Assembly: GCA_964424345.1 (NCBI GenBank)
Contig: CAYRIK010000032.1
Coordinates: forward strand, 1 to 22,573
Origin: RGIG6307 sp964424345
GTDB lineage: Bacteria; Bacillota; Clostridia; Lachnospirales; Lachnospiraceae
DNA length: 22,573 nt
Direction of reading: 5' to 3'
Made by a program: the position numbers and the translations under genes. Positions 15,721 through 22,137 of the stretch are shown here, piece after piece. Position 1 is the stretch's first letter. Every line of letters starts with the position of its first letter. The notes beneath the pieces were generated by a model. It searched no databases, had not been told where the DNA came from, and worked only from the letters and a program-made list of their open reading frames with translations.

Positions 15721-15733
15721 AACCTATTAGGTT
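15721..15733. promoter_or_regulatory. Palindromic AGGTT operator candidate in the rhaA leader
   Basis: AACCTA and TAGGTT are perfect inverted arms around one T. The same half-site occurs at 15621-15626 and 15651-15656 around the promoter. The regulator is unknown. Confidence 0.45.
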
Positions 15734-15771
15734 ACACTGGTTTTACAGTATGCAATCAAATATATAAAAGA

Positions 15772-15813
15772 AAGGAGTGTATGATACATTTTTTGTATCA
15801 TACAAGTACACGT
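15772..15813 (+). promoter_or_regulatory. Shine-Dalgarno, hairpin/twin palindrome and start region of rhaA
   Basis: AAGGAG (15772-15777) is followed after one base by a perfect 10-bp hairpin, GTATGATACA (15779-15788) with TGTATCATAC (15794-15803) and a TTTTT loop. Ten bases later comes the ATG at 15814. Folding the hairpin would put the Shine-Dalgarno about 11 bases from that ATG. Each arm is also a near-palindrome (TGTATGATACA; TTGTATCATACAA), the shape of GntR-family operators. Confidence 0.55.
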
Positions 15814-17064
15814 ATGTCACGTTACGAAGAGGCAAAAAAGATTTATGCAGAATTTGGTGTTGACACAGACGCTGCAATCGCCAGATTAAAAGAAATTCCT
15901 GTATCTTTACACTGCTGGCAGGGTGATGACGTAATTGGTTTCGACCATGACGGCCCACTTACAGGCGGTATCCAGACAACAGGTAACTACCCAGGTAAGG
16001 CTACTACACCAGAGCAGTTATTACAGGATATGGACAAGGCTATGAGCCTTATGCCAGGTAAAAAGAAATTAAACGTACACGCTTGCTACGCTATTTTTGA
16101 AGATGGTGAATTTGTTGACAGAGACAAATTAGAGCCAAAGCACTTTGCTAAGTGGGTAGAGTTTGCAAAAGAAAGAAATATGGGTATTGATTTCAACCCA
16201 ACATTCTTCTCTCATAATAAAGTAAAAGATGGTCTTACATTATCTAGCCCAGATGAAGAAACAAGAAGATTCTGGATCGAACATGGTAAAGCATGTGTTC
16301 GTATTTCTGAATACTTTGCAAAAGAAACAGGCGTTCCATGTGTTATGAACATTTGGACAGGTGACGGTTTCAAGGATATCCCAGCAGACAGAATGGGTCC
16401 TAGAGTTCGTTACAAAGAATCTATCGAAGAAATCTTATCTGAGCCATTCGATAAGAATTTAGTAAAACCTTGTGTAGAATCTAAAGTATTCGGTATCGGT
16501 GTAGAAGCTTACACAGTAGGTAGTGCAGAGTTCTCTTTAAGCTTTGCAGCTATGCATGACGGATGTTTACCACTTATGGATAATGGTCATTATCATCCAA
16601 CAGAAGTAGTTTCTGATAAGATTCCAGCATTACTTGCATTCTTCCCAGAAATCGCTTTACATATCACAAGACCAATCCGTTGGGATAGTGATCATGTTGT
16701 TTTATTTGATGATGAAACAAAAGAAATGGCAAAAGAAATCGTTCGCTGCGAAGGCGGTCTTGAGAGAACATACATGGCTCTTGACTACTTTGATGCAAGC
16801 ATTAACCGTATTTCTGCATGGACAGTTGGTTTCCGCAGCTGGCAGAAAGCTCTGTTAAGCGCTCTTTGTACACCAAATGCGAAGTTAAAAGAACTTCAGG
16901 ATGCAAACCGCATGAGCGAACTTATGGTTCTTCAGGAAGAAATCAAGACATTACCATTTGGTGATATCTGGAATGAATACTGTGCACAGTGTGGCGTTGT
17001 AGCTGGTCCTGAATGGTTCAAAGAAGTAGAAGCTTACGAGCAGGAAGTATTATTAAAGAGATAA
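15814..17064 (+). CDS. rhaA: L-rhamnose isomerase
   Basis: Interconverts L-rhamnose and L-rhamnulose, a metal-dependent TIM-barrel enzyme of the cytoplasm. From ATG 15814 it has 416 residues, close to the 419 of the E. coli enzyme, beginning MSRYEEAKKIYAEFGVDT. It shows the substrate/metal segments SLHCWQGDDV, GGIQTTGNYPG, HACYAIFEDGEFVDRDKLEP, GVEAYTVGSAEFSLSF, MDNGHYHPTEVVSDKI and RWDSDHVVLFDDET, all aligning to E. coli RhaA. An ATG at 15781 would add 11 residues but is only three bases from the Shine-Dalgarno site; see the regulatory entry. No rhamnulokinase is adjacent. Codon choice (AAC, TTC, GGT, TAC) indicates high expression. Confidence 0.95.
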   Translation: MSRYEEAKKIYAEFGVDTDAAIARLKEIPVSLHCWQGDDVIGFDHDGPLTGGIQTTGNYPGKATTPEQLLQDMDKAMSLMPGKKKLNVHACYAIFEDGEFVDRDKLEPKHFAKWVEFAKERNMGIDFNPTFFSHNKVKDGLTLSSPDEETRRFWIEHGKACVRISEYFAKETGVPCVMNIWTGDGFKDIPADRMGPRVRYKESIEEILSEPFDKNLVKPCVESKVFGIGVEAYTVGSAEFSLSFAAMHDGCLPLMDNGHYHPTEVVSDKIPALLAFFPEIALHITRPIRWDSDHVVLFDDETKEMAKEIVRCEGGLERTYMALDYFDASINRISAWTVGFRSWQKALLSALCTPNAKLKELQDANRMSELMVLQEEIKTLPFGDIWNEYCAQCGVVAGPEWFKEVEAYEQEVLLKR

Positions 17065-17101
17065 GATAATCTGGATGTAAATAGGTCAGATACAAGAAAA
17101 T

Positions 17102-17147
17102 ACCTCTGGGACAGAAGTAAGGATGATCTGTTTCAGGGGTGTTTTTT
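17102..17147 (+). terminator. Terminator after rhaA
   Basis: A 14-bp stem with several G-T pairs, ACCTCTGGGACAGA (17102-17115) with TCTGTTTCAGGGGT (17127-17140), is followed by G and six T. An outer TAGGTCA (17082-17088)/TGACCTA (17147-17153) pair can close it further. It makes rhaA monocistronic. Confidence 0.85.
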
Positions 17148-17161
17148 GACCTAGATATATA

Positions 17162-17211
17162 TTGACAAACCACATGAATGGTCATATAATGAAATTAGAA
17201 ATGTGGTTTGT
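17162..17211 (+). promoter_or_regulatory. Consensus promoter of the diol-dehydratase operon with embracing inverted repeat
   Basis: Perfect TTGACA (17162-17167), 17-base spacer, perfect TATAAT (17185-17190). An 11-bp perfect inverted repeat, ACAAACCACAT (17165-17175) and ATGTGGTTTGT (17201-17211), overlaps the -35 and lies just past the -10. Such a strong promoter needs a repressor, and the repeat is the obvious operator. Confidence 0.82.
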
Positions 17212-17233
17212 TGTTGATTTGTCAAAAGAAAAT

Positions 17234-17271
17234 TGTGGAAAATTTACATTTTCGCGAGATGTAAAATGTGG
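17234..17271. promoter_or_regulatory. Leader repeats upstream of the diol dehydratase
   Basis: Two direct copies share TGTGGA, then T and TACAT, at 17234-17249 and 17267-17282 (GTACAT in the second). Together with TGTGG at 17202 the motif recurs at 32 and 33 bases, about three helical turns. Within it TTTACAT (17243-17249) and ATGTAAA (17259-17265) form a further 7-bp dyad around TTCGCGA. Confidence 0.45.
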
Positions 17272-17298
17272 ATTTTGTACATGACAGAGGGATGAAAA

Positions 17299-19824
17299 AT
17301 GAGAAAATATAACACTTCCAGAATTCCAAAGACAGAAAGGATCACACATCTGGTATCTAACCTGTATGCGAAGCTGCCAGAGATTGAGTCATCCAGAGCT
17401 GTTTTAGTAACAGAAAGTTATAAGCAGACAGAAAACGAACCTTTGATCATTCGCAGAGCAAAGGCATTCGAACATATTTTAAAGAATATTCCTATTATTA
17501 TCCGAGATGAGGAATTGATCGTAGGAAGTTCTACATTAGCACCAAGAGGATGCCAGACATTCCCAGAATTTTCCTATGAGTGGCTGGAACAGGAATTTGA
17601 TACAGTAGAAACAAGAGAAGCTGATCAGTTCTATATTTCTGAGCAGACAAAAAAAGAATTAAAAGAAGCAAATGCATACTGGAAGGGCAAAACAACCAGT
17701 GAACTTGCAACTGCTTACATGGCACCAGAAACATTGACTGCTATGGCACACAATATGTTTACACCAGGCAACTATTTTTATAATGGTGTAGGTCATATTA
17801 CTGTTCAGTATGATAAGGTGTTGGCTATAGGATACGAAGGTATCATTGCACAGGCCAAAGAAGAACTTGCAAATTGTCATTTTGGTGATGCAGATTATGC
17901 AACAAAGAGCCGTTTCTTAGAAGCTGTGATTTTAAGCTGTGAAGCAGTTATTGCATATGCAGAGCGTTATGCGAAGTTAGCAGAGCAGATGGCTGTTGTA
18001 TGTGAAGATGAAGCTCGTAAGCAGGAGTTGTGGGCAATCGCAGCAAACTGTCATAGAGTACCAGCAAAGGGTGCAACAAGCTTTTATGAAGCTTGTCAGA
18101 GTTTCTGGTTCGTTCAGCAGTTATTGCAGATGGAATCCAGCGGACATTCTATTTCTCCAGGACGTTTTGACCAGTATATGTATCCTTATTATAAGGCAGA
18201 TCTGGATGCAGGTAAGCTGACAAGAGAGCAGGCACAGGAGTATATCGACTGTATTTGGGTAAAATTAAACGACTTAAATAAGTGTCGAGATGCAGAAAGT
18301 GCAAAAGGCTTTGCAGGCTACAGCTTGTTCCAGAACTTGATCGTAGGCGGTCAGGATGAACACGGACAGGATGTAACAAATGATCTTTCCTTTATGTGTA
18401 TCGAGGCTTCTTTCCATGTATTCCTTCCAATGCCTTCTTTATCTATCCGAGTTTGGAACGGTTCTCCATATGATCTGCTCATTCGTGCAGCAGAGCTTAC
18501 AAGAACTGGTATTGGTCTCCCAGCATATTACAATGATGAGGTGATTATTCCATCTTTGATGAGCAGAGGTATTCCATTAGAGGAAGCAAGATGTTACAAC
18601 ATCATCGGATGTGTAGAACCTCAGGTTCCAGGTAAGACAATGGGATGGCATGATGCAGCATTCTTTAATATGTGTCGTGTTTTGGAATTAGTATTCACCA
18701 GCGGTGTAGACTGCGGTGAGCAGGTTGGTCCAAAGACACAGCCTGTAGAAGAAATGACAAGCTTTGAAGAGCTTGTAAAAGCATACGAAATTCAGATGAA
18801 TTATTTCATTGAGCTGTTAGTAAATGCAGATAATGCAATCGACCAGGCTCATGCAGAACGTATGCCACTTCCATATTTAGCAAGTATGGTAGATGATTGT
18901 ATCAAACGAGGCAAGTCTTGTGAAGAAGGCGGTTGTGTTTACAACTTTACAGGTCCTCAGGGATTTGGTGTTGCAAACGTAGCAGATGCTTTATATGCAA
19001 TCAAGAAACTGGTATTTGATGAAAAGAAAGTTTCTATGGCTGACTACAAGAAGGCATTGACATTTAACTATGGTAAGGATATCAATTCTTTAGTAGTATC
19101 TCAGGTTGCCGGTAATGTAGCAAGAAAGTTAGCTGAAAATGGTGTACAGCCTACACAGGAAATGGTTGCAAAGGCAGCAGGCGAAGTGATCAGACAGTCT
19201 TTAACAGCAGAAGACCTCAAGAAATTTGATGAACTGCTTGATATGATCGAAGACATTGACAAGTTCGGTAACGACGAAGATGAAGTTGACGAGCTTGCAA
19301 GAGAAGTAGCATATATGTATACAAAACCATTATTGAAGTACTACAACCCAAGAGGTGGTCAGTTCCAGGCTGGTTTATATCCAGTATCTGCAAACGTTTC
19401 CCTTGGTGCACAGACAGGTGCAACTCCAGACGGAAGACTTGCAGGAACTCCTATGGCAGATGGTGTATCTCCATCCGCAGGCAAGGATAAAAATGGCCCT
19501 ACTGCAGCAGCAAACTCTGTATCCAAATTGGATCATGGAATTGCTTCTAATGGTACTTTATACAATCAGAAGTTCCATCCTTCTGCACTGAGCGGTGAAG
19601 CAGGACTGGACAAGTTTGTAAATCTGATTCGCAGCTACTTTGACAGAAAGGGAAGCCATGTACAGTTTAACGTAGTTTCCAGAGAAACATTGTTAGATGC
19701 ACAGAAGCATCCTGAAAATTATAAGCATTTAGTAGTCCGCGTAGCTGGCTACAGTGCATTGTTCACCACACTTTCCAAGAGCTTACAGGATGATATCATC
19801 CGAAGAACTGAACAGGGCTTCTAA
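17299..19824 (+). CDS. Glycyl-radical 1,2-propanediol/glycerol dehydratase (B12-independent)
   Basis: Removes water from 1,2-propanediol to give propionaldehyde by radical chemistry, here expected inside a microcompartment. The 841 residues show the thiyl-radical cysteine C438 with E440 in GCVEPQ, a conserved histidine H166 in GVGH and the C-terminal glycyl-radical motif RVAGYSALF with G817. GCVEPQ plus GVGH places it with diol dehydratases rather than pyruvate formate-lyase (which has CC) or decarboxylases; the numbering agrees, from memory, with the Roseburia inulinivorans propanediol dehydratase. GAGGG precedes the ATG by eight bases. No N-terminal encapsulation extension is evident. Neighbours (aldolase, rhamnose isomerase, PduP-like enzyme) favour propanediol over glycerol as substrate. 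The activase follows after 25 bases. Confidence 0.92.
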   Translation: MRKYNTSRIPKTERITHLVSNLYAKLPEIESSRAVLVTESYKQTENEPLIIRRAKAFEHILKNIPIIIRDEELIVGSSTLAPRGCQTFPEFSYEWLEQEFDTVETREADQFYISEQTKKELKEANAYWKGKTTSELATAYMAPETLTAMAHNMFTPGNYFYNGVGHITVQYDKVLAIGYEGIIAQAKEELANCHFGDADYATKSRFLEAVILSCEAVIAYAERYAKLAEQMAVVCEDEARKQELWAIAANCHRVPAKGATSFYEACQSFWFVQQLLQMESSGHSISPGRFDQYMYPYYKADLDAGKLTREQAQEYIDCIWVKLNDLNKCRDAESAKGFAGYSLFQNLIVGGQDEHGQDVTNDLSFMCIEASFHVFLPMPSLSIRVWNGSPYDLLIRAAELTRTGIGLPAYYNDEVIIPSLMSRGIPLEEARCYNIIGCVEPQVPGKTMGWHDAAFFNMCRVLELVFTSGVDCGEQVGPKTQPVEEMTSFEELVKAYEIQMNYFIELLVNADNAIDQAHAERMPLPYLASMVDDCIKRGKSCEEGGCVYNFTGPQGFGVANVADALYAIKKLVFDEKKVSMADYKKALTFNYGKDINSLVVSQVAGNVARKLAENGVQPTQEMVAKAAGEVIRQSLTAEDLKKFDELLDMIEDIDKFGNDEDEVDELAREVAYMYTKPLLKYYNPRGGQFQAGLYPVSANVSLGAQTGATPDGRLAGTPMADGVSPSAGKDKNGPTAAANSVSKLDHGIASNGTLYNQKFHPSALSGEAGLDKFVNLIRSYFDRKGSHVQFNVVSRETLLDAQKHPENYKHLVVRVAGYSALFTTLSKSLQDDIIRRTEQGF

Positions 19825-19849
19825 GACAACAGGAAAGAGGAGGCGCACG

Positions 19850-20644
19850 ATGGAAGATATTTTACAGACAAAAGGTCGTATCTTTGATATTCAGCGTTAC
19901 TCCATTCACGATGGAGACGGTATTCGTACCATTGTATTCTTAAAAGGCTGTGTACTTCGATGCAGATGGTGCTGTAATCCAGAATCTCAATCTTATGAAA
20001 TTGAGACGATGATGGTAAACGGCAGACCAAAAACAATCGGAAAAGATGTTACAGTCGAAGAAGTAATGCATACCGTAGAAAAAGACAGAGATTATTACAG
20101 AAGAAGCGGCGGTGGTCTTACACTTTCCGGCGGAGAAAGTCTTTGCCAGCCGAAATTTGCGAAAGCATTATTACAGGCTGCAAAGAGTAAAGGAATTTCT
20201 ACTGCAATGGAAAGTATGGGATGTGCTCCTTATGAAGTAATAGAGGAAATCCTTCCTTATCTGGATACGTATTTAATGGATATCAAACATACCAATACGG
20301 AAAAACATAAAGAATTTACAGGCAGAAGCAATGAGCTGATGTTGGAAAATGCCAGAAAGATTGCACAGAGCGGTCAGACAAAGCTGGTAATAAGAGTTCC
20401 TGTTATTCCGGGCTTTAATGATACTGTAGAGGAAATCCGCAGTATAGCACAATTCGCAGACAGTCTTCCGGGAGTGGAAAAAATCCACTTGCTTCCATAT
20501 CACAGACTTGGTCAGGACAAGTACGATGGACTTGGCAGAACATATCTGATGGACGGCATTCTTCCACCGGAAAATGAGCATATCGAAATGTTAAAAAAGG
20601 TCGTAGAGATCGAAACAGATTTATATTGTCAGATTGGCGGCTGA
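19850..20644 (+). CDS. Glycyl-radical enzyme activating enzyme (radical SAM)
   Basis: Installs the glycyl radical on the dehydratase by reductive cleavage of S-adenosylmethionine. The start at 19850 is fixed by AGAGGAGG (19837-19843) six bases upstream; an ATG at 19754 lies inside the dehydratase gene. The 264 residues carry the cluster motif C-VLR-C-RW-C (CxxxCxxC) after GIRTIVFLKG, the SAM contact LSGGE, and DIKH and RVPVIPGFND, all typical of the PflA/activase family. After the cluster motif there is no extra cysteine-rich ferredoxin-like insert. Most diol-dehydratase and choline-lyase activases are about 300 residues with such an insert, so this is a short, pyruvate-formate-lyase-activase-like form. 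Confidence 0.93.
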   Translation: MEDILQTKGRIFDIQRYSIHDGDGIRTIVFLKGCVLRCRWCCNPESQSYEIETMMVNGRPKTIGKDVTVEEVMHTVEKDRDYYRRSGGGLTLSGGESLCQPKFAKALLQAAKSKGISTAMESMGCAPYEVIEEILPYLDTYLMDIKHTNTEKHKEFTGRSNELMLENARKIAQSGQTKLVIRVPVIPGFNDTVEEIRSIAQFADSLPGVEKIHLLPYHRLGQDKYDGLGRTYLMDGILPPENEHIEMLKKVVEIETDLYCQIGG

Positions 20645-20652
20645 TTTTGGGG

Positions 20653-20681
20653 TATGCAAAACGCGAAAAATATTATATAAT
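20653..20681 (+). promoter_or_regulatory. Possible internal promoter before the aldolase gene
   Basis: A perfect TATAAT (20676-20681) lies 92 bases upstream of the aldolase start; the best -35 at 17 bases is a poor TATGCA. The 128-base gap also contains, on the minus strand, TTTTCGCG-TTT-TGCA (20655-20669), similar to TTTTCGCG-AGA-TGTA in the dehydratase leader. No terminator is seen, so read-through is likely as well. Confidence 0.4.
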
Positions 20682-20772
20682 AGATAATGAAGGCGGATAC
20701 TACGAATAAAAAGTTAGGCGAAGCACTCATTTTCATAAATCTTTTAAAATCATTTTAAGGAGGAACTTATCC

Positions 20773-21624
20773 ATGATGAATGAAATGGAAATCAAAAAAC
20801 AAATTTGTGAGATTGGCAGAAGAATCTACAACCGTAACATGGTAGCAGCTAACGATGGTAACATCTCTGTTAAACTCAACGACAATGAATTCCTTTGCAC
20901 ACCAACAGGTGTATCTAAAGGTTTCATGACACCAGACTATATCTGTAAAGTAGATAAGTATGGTAACGTACTTGAAGCAAACGCAGGTTTCAAGCCATCT
21001 TCTGAAATTAAAATGCATATGCGTGTATACGAAAAACGTCCAGACGTTGGTGCTGTAGTTCATGCTCATCCAACATTTGCAACAGCTTTCGCTATCGCTG
21101 GTATTCCTTTAACACAGCCAATTATGCCAGAAGCAGTTATTTCTTTAGGTTGTGTTCCAATCGCTGAATACGGTACACCATCTACAATGGAAATTCCAGA
21201 TAACTTAGAAAAGTATCTTCCATACTTTGACGCTGTATTACTTGAAAACCATGGTGCATTAACATGGAGCGTTGACTTAATGGCAGCTTACCACAAGATG
21301 GAAAGCTTAGAGTTCTACGCAGAACTTCTTTACAAGTCTAAAATGCTTGGCGGTCCTAAGGAATTTGATAAAGAAAACATTAAGAAACTTTATGAAATCC
21401 GTCGTAAATTCGGTATGCCAGGTAAGCACCCAGCTAACGTTTGCTTAAACAAGGGTACAACAAACTGCCATAACTGTGGCGGCAGCTGCTCTTCTAACGT
21501 AGATTACAGCAAGTTCCCAGGTTATGAATATAACTTCGGTTGTGATTGTGAAAACGAAAACAAGTCTGTTGACGAAGCTGCAATCGCTGAAATCGTAAAG
21601 AACGTAATCGCTCAGTTAAAATAA
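20773..21624 (+). CDS. Class II aldolase (L-fuculose/L-rhamnulose-1-phosphate type) with encapsulation peptide
   Basis: Cleaves L-fuculose-1-phosphate or L-rhamnulose-1-phosphate to DHAP and L-lactaldehyde. The zinc site is visible: E78 (PSSE), H97 and H99 (HAHP) and H160 (ENHGAL), with the N-terminal NDGNIS and TPTGVSKG phosphate-binding blocks of FucA-type enzymes. Family members usually stop near 215 residues. This protein has 283 and adds a cysteine cluster (C232, C235, C239, C257, C259) and then a predicted amphipathic helix DEAAIAEIVKNVIAQLK (267-283), an encapsulation peptide for microcompartment targeting. AAGGAGGA (20757-20763) supports the first of two adjacent ATGs. Strong codon bias marks high expression. 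Fuculose versus rhamnulose specificity cannot be read; rhaA nearby suggests both may be used. Confidence 0.9.
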   Translation: MMNEMEIKKQICEIGRRIYNRNMVAANDGNISVKLNDNEFLCTPTGVSKGFMTPDYICKVDKYGNVLEANAGFKPSSEIKMHMRVYEKRPDVGAVVHAHPTFATAFAIAGIPLTQPIMPEAVISLGCVPIAEYGTPSTMEIPDNLEKYLPYFDAVLLENHGALTWSVDLMAAYHKMESLEFYAELLYKSKMLGGPKEFDKENIKKLYEIRRKFGMPGKHPANVCLNKGTTNCHNCGGSCSSNVDYSKFPGYEYNFGCDCENENKSVDEAAIAEIVKNVIAQLK

Positions 21625-21657
21625 AAAACATCCCTAAGGAAAGGCAAGGTGAATCCT

Positions 21658-22137
21658 ATGGGAGAGAAGGACATGGAACGTATTGTCCGAGAAGTTGTAA
21701 AACAGATGAAACCTGCCACTGCCATGAGCCTTGAGCTTGCCTTAAAGCTCATGGAAAAAGTAGAAGCGGAAGCAGAAAGAATCGGCGTAAAGGCTGTTGT
21801 TGCAGTATCTGATGCTGCAGGCAGACCGGTAGCGATTCATTGTACAGACGGAGCTTTCATTGGAAGCTTTGATGTAGCCTTAAATAAGACTTATACTTCC
21901 GTAGCGTTTCAGATGTCAACAGCAAAGCTTGCCGAGCTTGCCGCACCAGGTGGTTCCCTTTACGGTATTCAGCATACTAACGAGGGAAAAATCGTTATCT
22001 TTGGCGGAGGGGAACCTCTTTATATCGATGACGTATTGATTGGTGCGATTGGTGTCAGTGGTGGTACTGCAGAGCAGGATACTTACCTTGGTGCCTACGG
22101 CAAAAATATTTTAAAGGAAGTGGTAGCTTGGAAATGA
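21658..22137 (+). CDS. GlcG/HbpS (PduO C-terminal-like) protein with N-terminal encapsulation peptide
   Basis: The 159 residues contain a single GlcG/HbpS/PduO-C domain: SLELALKLMEKVEAEAERIGVKAVVAVSDAAGRPVAIHCTDGAF, KTYTSVAFQMSTAKL, GGGEPLYIDDVLIGAIGVSGGTAEQD. Family members bind haem or related cofactors in some cases, but the role in B12-independent compartments is not known to me. The N-terminus KDMERIVREVVKQMK is a predicted amphipathic helix like the peptides on the aldolase and aldehyde dehydrogenase, so it should be cargo. I chose ATG 21658 (AAGG at 21646-21649); a GTG at 21649 with AAGGA upstream is an equally spaced alternative adding three residues. Its stop overlaps the next start by ATGA. 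Confidence 0.84.
   Translation: MGEKDMERIVREVVKQMKPATAMSLELALKLMEKVEAEAERIGVKAVVAVSDAAGRPVAIHCTDGAFIGSFDVALNKTYTSVAFQMSTAKLAELAAPGGSLYGIQHTNEGKIVIFGGGEPLYIDDVLIGAIGVSGGTAEQDTYLGAYGKNILKEVVAWK

Noticed and set aside
15697..15813. N-terminal extension of rhaA from the ATG at 15697
   Set aside because: It has no homology to rhamnose isomerase, lacks a ribosome site, and contains the leader palindromes; the family start fits 15814 (or at most 15781).
19754..19849. Longer start for the activase
   Set aside because: It is inside the dehydratase coding region; a strong Shine-Dalgarno directs the start at 19850.
20651..20670. Catabolite-repression (cre) site before the aldolase
   Set aside because: Resembles TGNNANCG but the CG is displaced by one base, so it does not match the CcpA consensus.
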